A DNA stretch of 64,000 bases. Origin: Aquimarina sp. MMG016. GTDB taxonomy: Bacteria; Bacteroidota; Bacteroidia; Flavobacteriales; Flavobacteriaceae. Below, in pieces: positions 26,503-35,104 of the stretch. The first letter of the stretch is position 1. Each line of letters starts with the position of its first letter. The stretch lies in NCBI RefSeq assembly GCF_018100805.1, contig NZ_JAGJEA010000003.1:186001-250000 (forward strand). The letters are read 5' to 3'. The translations under genes and the position numbers were made by a program. The notes under the pieces were generated by a model, which had not been told where the DNA came from, ran no database searches, and saw nothing but the letters and a program-made list of their open reading frames with translations.

Positions 26503-29217
26503 TTGATGGAGAAAATAAAACCTTTAACATTTTTAGCACCAATACTTGAGGATAGAATTGATTCTCTTAGAGTTAAACTTACTCATATAAATGATAATTT
26601 ACTGCAGAATAAATATCTATCATTTTCTAAAACACCAAGCATTCATTTTGCCAGACTAGTTATTGTAGATCATCATAATAACAATGACAAACATAGTTAT
26701 GCTGCTCAATTACTACTATCTACCAATTTCAATGGATCATTAGAAGATCACGTTAAAGAATTAGAAGAATCAGGGGATTTTGAGGAAATACTTTCTTACT
26801 GTATAGGTTTTACCAAAGGAGATTCGGTCATAAAATTTATAAAAAAACACTCTAACTACCACGCCTATTTTTACGCAAGCACCTGGGGGAGGACCTCTAA
26901 GCAAATCATAAAAGAGGAAGAAAACCGAAAGATTATTGATCAAGTGATCGATCTATTTCGGACTAGAAGGATGACACCTATGAATATGTTTATGGGAATT
27001 AAAGAAGAAGTTTTAAAATCAGAAAAATATACCCGTATAGATTCTTCAGGGCGTTTGCCTACATTATTGATTCCTATACTTCTGGTGATATCGATACTAA
27101 CAATTAGTTCTTATCTACTAATACATTTTTTAGGACTGAATTCTTTCCTAAAAATAATAGGAATTGCTTGTATATGCATAGTTGGACTTCTGGCTATTTT
27201 TACGTTTCGCCTACGGTCTTTAGAAAAAAAAGATCCTGAATATGATAAAAACATGGCTCCTTCTTCATCTACAGGAGAGTTTGTAAAAAATGAAGATTTA
27301 GAAGTACAAAATCAATTTACGTCGATTGTAGAAATAAAAGATGGTCTATTTAGAAAAAATTTACTCAAAATTGTGCTTTGGCTTGTTGGTTTTTTAAGCC
27401 ATTATAAGTTTAATAAAGGAAAACTAGGCACCATTCCTACTATACATTTTGCTAGATGGGTTATTGTTGATAAAGGGAAAAGATTATTGTTTTTAAGCAA
27501 TTTTGATGGTAGTTGGGAAAACTATCTAGGTGATTTTGTAGACAAAGCAGCTGTTGGACTTACAGCTATATGGAGTAATACCAAACAATTCCCAAAAAGC
27601 AGATTTTTAGTTTTTGACGGGGCAACAGACGAGGAACGCTTTAAAGCCGTAGCCCGATTAAATCAGATAAAAACTGATGTATGGTATAGTGCATATCCTC
27701 ATCTGAGCGTAGTCAATAAAAACCGAAACACTTTAATCTCTAAAGGATTTAATGATAAAATTAAATTGAAACATCTACCTATGTGGATTCGTGACACTTT
27801 AAATATCAAAAATCCACCACCTATCAATAAGCAAAATATGCAAGGTTTGTTGTTAGATTCTTATGGTAGATTACCCTTTGCAAAGTATATTTTCATAGAA
27901 ATTAAAGATGTCATTAAGTTCAAAAAATGGCTACAGAAGACCAAATTCAATTCAGCAGAATTCCGTCCGGAAAAATTTGCCATAAATATTGCTTTCTCTA
28001 AAAATGGCTTAGAAAAAATGGATATAGCTGTCGATGACCAAAATGGGTTTAGTAGACCATTCATAGAAGGAATGGATACCCCACATCGTAATAGAGTACT
28101 GGGTGATTTACACGATAACAGCCCTAACAAATGGGCTTGGGGGAATAAAAAGGACACCAAATTACATGTATTATTATTAGTCTATGCCAAAGAAAAAGAT
28201 GTCATGGACAAAATTATAGCCGATATTTTCTCCAATAATTCCGAAAATGGTCTAAGTAACCATCACACACCAATTGATGGAGGCTTTTTGAAAGGAGGTA
28301 AAGAGCATTTTGGATTTAAAGATGGTATTAGTCAACCTGCGATGAAAGGAATTAGCTCTCGTATTTTTGCAAACGATGTTATCGAACCAGGAGAGTTCAT
28401 ATTAGGATATCCCAACCAATATGGTAAGCATCCCAGTACACCTGAACCAGAAAGGTTAAAAGAGAATCACGGTAGTTTTGGCAATGATGGTAGTTATATG
28501 GTATTTAGACAACTAAAACAAAATGTAGCAACTTTCTGGGAAAACATGTTACAACTAAGTGAAACTAACTCCAATGATATAATTCCGGCAATTGCATTGG
28601 CTAGTAAACTAGTGGGTCGAAATCCAGATGGTGACCCATTAGTTATCTCTTCTAAAAAAAGAAATTCAAGTGATAGTAATAATGAATTTAACTATAAAGA
28701 ACTAGATCCTGATGGTGAAAAATGTCCTTTTGGAGCACATATTAGAAGAACGAATCCAAGAGATAGTTTGAGTTTATCTCAGAAGAAAAAAGATAAAGAC
28801 TATGCTATCAATATTGTAAAAAATCATAGAATTCTTAGAAAAGGAAGACCCTATGGCCCGCCAGTTGATGAAGATATGGAAATTGATAAGATAATATCCA
28901 AAATTACCAAGGGAGAATCCATTGATGCAACAGATAGAGGGTTAAATTTTATTTGCTTTAATACCAATATCGAAAGACAGTTCGAATTCATCCAGCACAC
29001 CTGGGTTAATAATCCTAAATTTCATGATCTGTATGACGAGGTGGATCCACTTATAGGTGTACAACAACAAAAGACTTCTGAATGCCCATTTAGTGTGCAA
29101 CAAGCCCCGTTAAGAAAACGATATACTGGTCTTAAACAATTTGTAGAAGTTGTAGGTGGTTCCTATTTCTTCTTTCCAAGTATTTCTGCAATTAATCAAC
29201 TAGGTGAACCTAAATAG
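26503..29217 (+). CDS. DyP-type peroxidase fused to duplicated N-terminal domain and membrane segments
   Basis: 904 residues, far longer than free DyP (300-450). The C-terminal half is a DyP peroxidase: GFKDGISQPA with catalytic Asp607, PGEFILGYPNQYG, CPFGAHIRRTNPR with probable haem-ligand His746, RILRKGRPYGPP with Arg776, and GGSYFFFPS near the end. The N-terminal part carries two related units, IHFARLVIVD (about 45) and IHFARWVIVD (about 315), each followed by an S-N-F-(N/D)-G-S strand. Between them are two hydrophobic helices (about 185-240), so the protein should be membrane-anchored. No signal peptide or Tat motif is visible. The N-terminal unit's function is unknown. The adjacent membrane protein may be a partner. 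Confidence 0.82.
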   Translation: MMEKIKPLTFLAPILEDRIDSLRVKLTHINDNLLQNKYLSFSKTPSIHFARLVIVDHHNNNDKHSYAAQLLLSTNFNGSLEDHVKELEESGDFEEILSYCIGFTKGDSVIKFIKKHSNYHAYFYASTWGRTSKQIIKEEENRKIIDQVIDLFRTRRMTPMNMFMGIKEEVLKSEKYTRIDSSGRLPTLLIPILLVISILTISSYLLIHFLGLNSFLKIIGIACICIVGLLAIFTFRLRSLEKKDPEYDKNMAPSSSTGEFVKNEDLEVQNQFTSIVEIKDGLFRKNLLKIVLWLVGFLSHYKFNKGKLGTIPTIHFARWVIVDKGKRLLFLSNFDGSWENYLGDFVDKAAVGLTAIWSNTKQFPKSRFLVFDGATDEERFKAVARLNQIKTDVWYSAYPHLSVVNKNRNTLISKGFNDKIKLKHLPMWIRDTLNIKNPPPINKQNMQGLLLDSYGRLPFAKYIFIEIKDVIKFKKWLQKTKFNSAEFRPEKFAINIAFSKNGLEKMDIAVDDQNGFSRPFIEGMDTPHRNRVLGDLHDNSPNKWAWGNKKDTKLHVLLLVYAKEKDVMDKIIADIFSNNSENGLSNHHTPIDGGFLKGGKEHFGFKDGISQPAMKGISSRIFANDVIEPGEFILGYPNQYGKHPSTPEPERLKENHGSFGNDGSYMVFRQLKQNVATFWENMLQLSETNSNDIIPAIALASKLVGRNPDGDPLVISSKKRNSSDSNNEFNYKELDPDGEKCPFGAHIRRTNPRDSLSLSQKKKDKDYAINIVKNHRILRKGRPYGPPVDEDMEIDKIISKITKGESIDATDRGLNFICFNTNIERQFEFIQHTWVNNPKFHDLYDEVDPLIGVQQQKTSECPFSVQQAPLRKRYTGLKQFVEVVGGSYFFFPSISAINQLGEPK

Positions 29218-29224
29218 TAACAAT

Positions 29225-29794
29225 ATGGCTAAGTTAGATTTTAAAAAAGATTTATTACCGTTTTTAATAGCGACAATCGGAGAGTTTATCGCATTACACT
29301 TTTGGCTTACATATTTAGAATTAGGACAATTCGTTTTAGCTAATATACTCTTGTGGGTTGGTTTTGGTATAGAACGTGGGAGTGTCGCTTATTGGTTAAA
29401 AACGGTATATCACAAAAATTCAGGAATCAATAGTAAACAAGTTCCTATCTGGAAACAAATATTAGGTTGGACTTTTATTACGTTTACAGAAATTGTCATC
29501 TGGGTGATTTGGTATAAATCAATAGGGCTATTAGGACATGTAGGAGCAGGTATTGTGTTATATGTATTGATGCTGGTGGAGCATAGTGGTGAAATGGCTG
29601 TAGTAAAGGAAAAAAGTATTTGGATATATACTAAAGCTTTTAAAACTCATTTTTATACACTAATGGAAACCTTAGGCGCAGTGGGATGGATGTATTTTCA
29701 TACTAATGATCAACCGATCATAGGAATTGCCTGTTTAATTATTGGTTTATCTATAGAACATATTATCCAAGGAGGCGGGCTAAAAGAGGATTGA
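29225..29794 (+). CDS. Multi-pass membrane protein next to DyP-like protein
   Basis: 189 residues from the ATG at 29225, 7 bp after the peroxidase stop (an upstream in-frame ATG at 29204 overlaps it). Five or six hydrophobic segments: about 10-28, 33-52, 82-105, 108-125, 145-160 and 165-182. I do not recognise the family. The tight spacing suggests a membrane partner, perhaps for electron transfer or anchoring of the peroxidase. Confidence 0.7.
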   Translation: MAKLDFKKDLLPFLIATIGEFIALHFWLTYLELGQFVLANILLWVGFGIERGSVAYWLKTVYHKNSGINSKQVPIWKQILGWTFITFTEIVIWVIWYKSIGLLGHVGAGIVLYVLMLVEHSGEMAVVKEKSIWIYTKAFKTHFYTLMETLGAVGWMYFHTNDQPIIGIACLIIGLSIEHIIQGGGLKED

Positions 29795-29870
29795 AATAAA
29801 GATTGTATCTCTCTTAAATTATCTAAAGTTTTAGGTAAAATGAGGTGCTAAAAAGTAAAACCTAGATTAG

Positions 29871-29945
29871 ATGCCAAAAAAACAATACGTTTTATATCCT
29901 GGCAAAGGAGTGTCTTGTCCTGAAATGGATTTACTAAACGTGTAA
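29871..29945 (+). CDS. Possible 24-residue small ORF
   Basis: ATG to TAA encoding MPKKQYVLYPGKGVSCPEMD followed by four more residues. Codon use looks normal and it is the only notable item in 29795-30050. Nothing supports translation apart from a clean start and stop; it may be chance or a gene remnant. Confidence 0.2.
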   Translation: MPKKQYVLYPGKGVSCPEMDLLNV

Positions 29946-30050
29946 CAAAACCTATGAATCACTTCTATCTTAATCATAAATCTGTAAGAGTCATTTTTAG
30001 AAAATTTCAATTCGATATGTTATAAAACAAGGAAGGATTTTTTCCAAAAC

Positions 30051-30077
30051 AAAAAGCCCACACTATCGTGCAGGCTT
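30051..30077 (-). terminator. Intrinsic terminator of tRNA-Ala
   Basis: On the minus strand: AGCCTGCA / TGTGGGCT (8 bp with G-T pairs, loop 6) followed by T5, starting 12 nt after the tRNA 3' end. Confidence 0.8.
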
Positions 30078-30088
30078 CGATTCATCTG

Positions 30089-30162
30089 TGGAGAAGATGG
30101 GACTCGAACCCACGACCTCTTGACTGCCAGTCAAGCACTCTAGCCAGCTGAGCTACATCCCC
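30089..30162 (-). tRNA. tRNA-Ala (anticodon GGC)
   Basis: Complete cloverleaf on the minus strand. Acceptor GGGGATG / CTTCTCC keeps the G3-U70 wobble pair that marks alanine tRNAs; anticodon loop CTGGCAG in stem CTTGA/TCAAG gives anticodon GGC; T-arm GTGGG-TTCGAGT-CCCAT. The discriminator base is A. The CCA end is not encoded. One mismatch (T-T) sits in the acceptor stem. Confidence 0.97.
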
Positions 30163-30255
30163 ATAGTTGGTCGGTAAAAATACTCTTTTTTCTTAAAGTT
30201 TATATAAAAATATCATACAAGATAATTAGAAACCTTTTCTACAAAAGAAAGTTAG

Positions 30256-30263
30256 TATTTTTG
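30256..30263 (+). promoter_or_regulatory. Candidate -7 box for the GNAT/MATE operon
   Basis: TATTTTTG (TAnnTTTG) 17 bp before the ATG at 30281, implying a very short leader. Confidence 0.5.
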
Positions 30264-30280
30264 GCTTTTCTCAAAAAAAT

Positions 30281-30781
30281 ATGATTCGTAAAGCATTACT
30301 CTCTGATATTGATACTATTCTTCTGTTAACAAAAGCGTGTGCAAAAGCCATGATCGCAAAAGGAATTTATCAATGGAATGAACATTATCCTTCTCGATCA
30401 CGTTTTCTTAAGGATATTGAACTACAAGAATTATATGTTTTAGAAGAAAATAATAACATCCAAGGAATTATAGTTCTCACTGAGGTAATGGATGAGGAAT
30501 ATATTCCTATTGAATGGTTAACCCAAAACAAAAATAATCTATATGTTCATCGGTTAGCTGTTTATCCTGAGTATTGGGGTCTGGGATATGCACAGCAACT
30601 TATGGGTTTTGCTGAAAGTCATGCAAGAGATTCTCACTATCAATCTGTGCGTCTAGATACTTTTAGCCAAAATAAACGAAATCAAAATTTTTATGAAACC
30701 AGAGGATACCAACGATTAGGAAATATATTTTTTCCTAAACAAAGTGAGCATCCTTTTTATTGTTATGAACTTGTACTATGA
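30281..30781 (+). CDS. GNAT-family N-acetyltransferase
   Basis: 166 residues. Starts MIRKALLSDIDTILLL, the usual first strand and helix; acetyl-CoA-binding motif A is VHRLAVYPEYWGLGYAQQLM (about 89-108), and the C-terminal YETRGYQRLG strand is typical. Transfers acetyl from acetyl-CoA to an unknown amine. Its stop overlaps the MATE gene start (ATGA), so both are translationally coupled. Confidence 0.92.
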   Translation: MIRKALLSDIDTILLLTKACAKAMIAKGIYQWNEHYPSRSRFLKDIELQELYVLEENNNIQGIIVLTEVMDEEYIPIEWLTQNKNNLYVHRLAVYPEYWGLGYAQQLMGFAESHARDSHYQSVRLDTFSQNKRNQNFYETRGYQRLGNIFFPKQSEHPFYCYELVL

Positions 30782-32121
30782 GTAGTATTATAAGTTTTAA
30801 AAATATAAACAGGCTAGCTGTTCCAGCCATTATTTCTGGAATCGCTGAGCCTATACTATCAGCTACGGATACCGCAATCGTAGGTAATATCCCTATAAAT
30901 GGCACGGAGTCTCTGGCAGCAGTAGGTATCGTTGGTTCATTTCTATCTATGCTAATTTGGGTATTGGCACAAACCCGTGCAGCTATATCGGCCATCATAT
31001 CACAATATCTAGGAGCAGGAAGATTAGATGAAGTAAAGACACTTCCTGCACAAGCGATATTATTTAATATTGGATTAAGTATTATTGTTCTAATTATTAC
31101 GGTTCCTTTTATTAAAGAAATCTTTGCTGTGCTAAAAGCAGAAGGGCAGGTTCTGGAATATTGTATTTCATACTATAGTATCCGAGTATGGGGATTTCCA
31201 TTATCCTTATTTGTATTTGCTATTTTCGGAATTTTCAGAGGGCTGCAGAATACTTTTTGGCCAATGATTATTGCCTTAATAGGTGTTATCGCTAATGTTA
31301 TCCTGGATTTTGCATTGGTTTATGGTATAGAAGGAGTCATAGAACCAATGCACTTAGAAGGAGCTGCATGGGCAAGTTTGTTTTCGCAAATTTTAATGGC
31401 AGTCTTATCATTAGTATTGCTTCTTAAGAAAACTGAGGTCTCTCTAAAACTAAAAAAACCTTGGCATCCTGAAATGAATCGTTTCCTGGTAATGAGTGGT
31501 AACCTTTTTATACGATCGCTTGCATTAAATGTCACGTTGATGCTTGCCGTAAGAGAAGCTACGAGTTTAGGGACCAATTATATTGCAGCACATAGTATTG
31601 CTATTCAATTATGGCTGTTTTTTGCCTTCTTTATTGATGGATATGGAGGTGCAGGAAATATTCTGGGAGGAAGGTTATTAGGAGCCAAAGATTATACTAC
31701 TCTAGTAGTAATGTCCAAGAAAGTAAATATCTATGGAGTTATCGTTGCTTGCTTACTCGGCGTTATAGCCTTTTTATTTACTGAAAAACTAGGGTTAATA
31801 TTCTCTAAAGATCCAGAAGTATTATCCATTTTTAAGGGGTTTTTCTATATCGTAGTGCTTATGTTGCCTATCAATGCTTTTGCTTTTGTAGGAGATGGTA
31901 TATTTAAAGGGATGGGAGAAACAAAATACTTGCGTAATGTATTACTGGGATCTACTTTTTTAGGATTTCTACCTGTTCTGCTAATCACTAGATATTTTAA
32001 TTTGCAACTTATTGGAGTTTGGATTGCAATATCCGTATGGATGTTTATAAGAGGTATGGCTTTGGTTATTAAATTTAGAAAAAAGTATGTACCATTGTCT
32101 TTAAAGGAGAATATTAAGTAG
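30778..32121 (+). CDS. MATE family efflux transporter
   Basis: 447 residues with about 12 hydrophobic helices in two homologous halves; the N-terminal PAIISGIAEPILSATDTAIVG matches MatE/DinF-type exporters, and a second-half counterpart lies around 230-300. Exports cationic drugs or metabolites using a Na+ or H+ gradient; the substrate cannot be inferred. Overlaps the GNAT gene by 4 bp. Confidence 0.92.
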   Translation: MSSIISFKNINRLAVPAIISGIAEPILSATDTAIVGNIPINGTESLAAVGIVGSFLSMLIWVLAQTRAAISAIISQYLGAGRLDEVKTLPAQAILFNIGLSIIVLIITVPFIKEIFAVLKAEGQVLEYCISYYSIRVWGFPLSLFVFAIFGIFRGLQNTFWPMIIALIGVIANVILDFALVYGIEGVIEPMHLEGAAWASLFSQILMAVLSLVLLLKKTEVSLKLKKPWHPEMNRFLVMSGNLFIRSLALNVTLMLAVREATSLGTNYIAAHSIAIQLWLFFAFFIDGYGGAGNILGGRLLGAKDYTTLVVMSKKVNIYGVIVACLLGVIAFLFTEKLGLIFSKDPEVLSIFKGFFYIVVLMLPINAFAFVGDGIFKGMGETKYLRNVLLGSTFLGFLPVLLITRYFNLQLIGVWIAISVWMFIRGMALVIKFRKKYVPLSLKENIK

Positions 32122-32258
32122 TAAACTTAATATAGATACATATAGCAATGTCATTACAATTTCTAACCTGTATTTATCAATATATTTCTTTACCATTAGC
32201 CAAAGATACATATAGTATTTTCTAGTTCATATAGGTAAAAACACGTATATATTATTAA

Positions 32259-32340
32259 AAAATAATACCGGGCAACGCCACCCCTAGGTCACCCGGTATC
32301 CCAACTACACAAAATCAAGTAATCATTTTAATTACTACTT
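32259..32340 (-). ncRNA. Structured RNA candidate A (minus strand)
   Basis: Read on the minus strand: a small hairpin (positions 32340-32317), then TTGATTTTGTGTAGTTGG, then GATACCGGG / CCCGGTAT (32299-32265) with a 19-nt loop and an ATTTTTT end. The homologous element at 32507-32582 keeps the stem with a compensating pair change (G-C here, A-T there) and the loop core AGGGGTG-CGTT. Lies 290 bp past the leucine-rich lipoprotein gene. Confidence 0.5.
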
Positions 32341-32506
32341 AGTGTCTCCAAAAGACATTTTGTTACCCTGTTTAGTTGTTAAAAAACTAATTTTAACATT
32401 GTAAATATTCCTATTGTATAGATACATATCAATAAGATTACTATTTTATATTTTATTAAACATTTCATCATCATAAATCCAACGGCTAATTTTATTTTGT
32501 TTTTTT

Positions 32507-32582
32507 AAAATAATACCGGATAACGACACCCCTGTCCTATCCGGTATCCTAACCATACATAATCAAATGATTTAAGTATGGT
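32507..32582 (-). ncRNA. Structured RNA candidate B (minus strand) / 3' end of leucine-rich lipoprotein transcript
   Basis: Minus strand: hairpin ACCATAC / GTATGGT (32582-32552) with an inner GATT/AATC pairing, then a joining segment similar to element A (about 22 of 28 positions shared), then GATACCGGA / TCCGGTAT with a 19-nt loop and a T-rich end. It sits 51 bp after the lipoprotein stop and may act as its terminator. The rest of 32122-32632 has no ORF; AGATACATATAG occurs at 32136 and 32205. Confidence 0.5.
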
Positions 32583-32632
32583 CTGTATTTTTAGTTCTCA
32601 ATACATAAATAAGTATTATACAGTTTAATTTA

Positions 32633-33784
32633 TTATTGACAAGTTACTCCAGCATCTGTTGCTATCGAAGTACCCGTATCTCTTAAATCACATACTTTTT
32701 GAGGTAACGTAGTAAATAAATTATTAACTAAAGAAAGTGTTCTTAGATTAGTTAAATTACCAATTTCTTCAGGGATTTCATTTATAACATTGGAATCCGC
32801 CCTTAATTCTGTAAGGCTACTTAAGCTCTCAAAAAATGCTGGCAATTTACCTAGTTTATTACTCTGGATATATAATGTTTGTAATGAGCTTAACTGTTTC
32901 ATTTCTTCAGGAAGATCCACTATCTTGTTACTTAATAAATTAAGAACTCTCAATTTATTAAGGTTTCCAATTGTGCTTGGAACTGAAATAAGTTGATTAC
33001 CTCTTACGTTAAAGATTTCTAATAAAGACAGATCACCTATTTCTTCCGGAAGCGAGGTTAATGAATTTTCATTTAGAAGTAACAATCTCAATTTTGTTAG
33101 TTTCACAATTTCATTAGGAATATTAATCAATACATTATCACCAACTCTTAATTCAGTTAGACCAATTAGATTACCCATTGTTACCGGTAATTCTTTTATT
33201 TTATTACCTGAAATATCTAGATAAGTTAAATTAACTAATGCTCCTATAGAAATAGGAATAGTTGATATATTATTTAAAGACAGTCTAAGTTCAATAACTT
33301 TTCCAGAAGTATCTAATGTAACTCCTTGCCAAGTCTTCATAGTAGCATCATCCAAATTCCATTCTAAGGTATTATCAGGGTTTGCATTGTATATTGCAAG
33401 AAGTGCATCACGTTCTGTGATAATCTTTGCTTCAACATTATAATCCTGGGTGGAACCATTCTCTGCAGTTACAGTATATACGACCGGATTGCTAAAATCT
33501 TGAGCGATTCCACTACCTGGAGATATCGTCGCTTTTTCTGAAACGACAACATCTGGTAGTAATGAGGTAACAGCTGTTCCAGAAGGTACTAATGCAGTAA
33601 TTGTTTTTGTTTCTTCATTGATATCAGCTATCACATCAACATCTAATGCCTCATTTTCTGATGCCAAAAAGACAAAATCAGTAATTTGCTTTGCATCACT
33701 TAGTAGTAGGTCATTACCATCATCTTTACTACACCCCGTAATAAATAGGGTTAAAACAGCTAATACTTTTACATACTTTTTCAT
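32633..33784 (-). CDS. Leucine-rich-repeat lipoprotein
   Basis: 383 residues. Lipobox at Cys18 (LFITGCSKDDG). Residues 30-125 form a Bacteroidetes beta-sandwich domain (DUF5018-like, ending VVYTVTAENGSTQDYNVE). About eight 23-residue leucine-rich repeats follow (about 155-365; LTYLDISGNKIKELP, LRVLNLLSNKIVDLP, LQTLYIQSNKLGKLP), then a capped C-terminus with two Cys. Surface-exposed protein binding is likely. A LytTR-type site lies 184 bp upstream (33968-33997). Confidence 0.88.
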   Translation of the reverse strand: MKKYVKVLAVLTLFITGCSKDDGNDLLLSDAKQITDFVFLASENEALDVDVIADINEETKTITALVPSGTAVTSLLPDVVVSEKATISPGSGIAQDFSNPVVYTVTAENGSTQDYNVEAKIITERDALLAIYNANPDNTLEWNLDDATMKTWQGVTLDTSGKVIELRLSLNNISTIPISIGALVNLTYLDISGNKIKELPVTMGNLIGLTELRVGDNVLINIPNEIVKLTKLRLLLLNENSLTSLPEEIGDLSLLEIFNVRGNQLISVPSTIGNLNKLRVLNLLSNKIVDLPEEMKQLSSLQTLYIQSNKLGKLPAFFESLSSLTELRADSNVINEIPEEIGNLTNLRTLSLVNNLFTTLPQKVCDLRDTGTSIATDAGVTCQ

Positions 33785-33866
33785 AATTCTTACTTATTTT
33801 GGGTTTCTTAAATTGTGTAATTTTATTTTTGACCACGCAAAAATATATACTTAATACTCTTAGTAT

Positions 33867-33883
33867 GTTGTCAAAAACTTATG
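33867..33883. promoter_or_regulatory. 17-bp element shared with second AraC promoter
   Basis: GTTGTCAAAAACTTATG, identical to 62434-62450. Here it is 83 bp upstream of the leucine-rich lipoprotein gene, in reverse orientation relative to that gene; a TATTTTTG box follows in the gene direction. Candidate operator for one of the two AraC paralogues. Confidence 0.4.
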
Positions 33884-33967
33884 GTTTTACCATAGATTGT
33901 TGTTGTCACAAAAATCTTAACATTTTGACCTACAGAAAGAAACCAACTGCTGAAATCGGAGTAAATG

Positions 33968-33997
33968 TTTATGAAATACAGATTTGAATTGCTAAAG
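33968..33997 (-). promoter_or_regulatory. LytTR-type site f
   Basis: Minus strand: CTTTAGCAA-N12-TTTCATAAA, the 9-12-9 direct-repeat layout of the other five sites, with one deviation (T for G) in the second half-site. Lies upstream of the leucine-rich lipoprotein gene. No matching -7 box is seen 31 bp downstream, so it is the weakest of the six. Confidence 0.45.
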
Positions 33998-34015
33998 AGG
34001 TTTCTTTAGCAATTC
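33986..34015. repeat. 13-bp perfect inverted repeat containing LytTR half-site
   Basis: GAATTGCTAAAGA (33986-33998) is repeated inverted at 34003-34015 with a GGTT loop. Each arm contains the TTGCTAAAG half-site of site f, so the half-site exists in both orientations. The weak T run on its right side is not a convincing terminator. It lies 29 bp past the AraC stop. Confidence 0.6.
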
Positions 34016-34043
34016 TTTATTATAGTATTTAAAATCTTTAGTT

Positions 34044-34964
34044 TTATGAAGCCTGTTGTAAATAATTGGCCGGAGAATGTCCAAACGTTTTTTTGAATAA
34101 TTTACTAAACGAGGGTAGGTCAGGAAATTGAAGAAGATCTGCAATTTCTGATATCGAAAGATGGCCTACACGCAGATATTGCTCAGCTCTATTCATTTTT
34201 AAACCTAGCGCATACTGATGAGGAGTTTTACCAAACACTTTCTTAAATGAATTATATAAATGATACTCTGAAAGCGCAGAAACATGAGATAAATTTTCAA
34301 TAGAAATTTTTTGCTCTACATTATCATGGATGTATTCATAGGCTACCAATAATCGTTTAAGCACTTCGATTTTTGTGGAACTTTTTGTTCCCTTTACTTT
34401 TTCTGCCATTAAATAGGCTCTGAATTGATCCTTATAGATAGCCTGCAGCACCTCTATAGTAAGCTCTTTAGGATCTAGATATTGATAATTATCAGTACAA
34501 CTCTGTTGATGTATGGATTTTAATAATCTACCGGATGGATAATGATCCGCGTTGTATATCTTTTCTAAAAAAAAAGATTTTTGTTCTATCTTTTCCAATG
34601 GTACATTTAGCAATTGATCTTCCGATGCAAAGGCAAAAAAGTTAAATTTAGCAATTAGATCATCAGAGATTGCAAAGCTTAATACATCAATATAATCTTC
34701 GCTTTTGTTAAAGTATTCCCATCCATAACTAGGATTAGAAACGATGAACTTATTACCATCTACTTTTACTTTTTTATCCTTTACGATAAGATCACCAACT
34801 CCATCCTTAAAATAAATAATCGTAAGGCTATTTTCATTATATCCGTAATAAGGTAGTTGCGTCTTAAAACGCATCATAAAATTTTCTTCTCGATTAAATT
34901 GTGGAGGGATAGGGCCACGCACTTTAGAAAAGTGGTTGTAGTATTCGTTTTTATATTCCTGCAT
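34044..34964 (-). CDS. AraC-family transcriptional regulator (paralogue 1)
   Basis: 306 residues. C-terminal double helix-turn-helix of AraC type (about 205-305): IENLSHVSALSEYHLYNSFK, KTPHQYALGLKMNRAEQYL, then ISEIADLLQFPDLPSFSKLF and KKTFGHSPANYL. The N-terminal 190 residues are a sensor region of unknown ligand. It is a clear paralogue of the regulator at 62521 over its whole length. The two stand near the outer ends of the Rhs/LRR island, which suggests they regulate it. Confidence 0.92.
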   Translation of the reverse strand: MQEYKNEYYNHFSKVRGPIPPQFNREENFMMRFKTQLPYYGYNENSLTIIYFKDGVGDLIVKDKKVKVDGNKFIVSNPSYGWEYFNKSEDYIDVLSFAISDDLIAKFNFFAFASEDQLLNVPLEKIEQKSFFLEKIYNADHYPSGRLLKSIHQQSCTDNYQYLDPKELTIEVLQAIYKDQFRAYLMAEKVKGTKSSTKIEVLKRLLVAYEYIHDNVEQKISIENLSHVSALSEYHLYNSFKKVFGKTPHQYALGLKMNRAEQYLRVGHLSISEIADLLQFPDLPSFSKLFKKTFGHSPANYLQQAS

Positions 34965-35010
34965 ATTTGGGGCGTGTCAGAAATTACTGTAAATAATTGA
35001 TTATGAGTCA

Positions 35011-35018
35011 CAAATATA
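35011..35018 (-). promoter_or_regulatory. Candidate -7 box for AraC paralogue 1
   Basis: Minus strand TATATTTG (TAnnTTTG), 47 bp before the ATG. Confidence 0.45.
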
Positions 35019-35044
35019 TACAAATTAACACAATTTAACAAATT

Positions 35045-35080
35045 AAAAAAGCCATAATACTATTTCTGCATCATGGCTTT
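35045..35080 (-). terminator. Intrinsic terminator of lipoprotein gene 35105-35701
   Basis: Minus strand: AAAGCCAT / ATGGCTTT with a 17-nt loop and a T6 run, 25 bp past the stop codon. Confidence 0.75.
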
Positions 35081-35104
35081 CTATTTTTATATACTATTTA
35101 TTGC

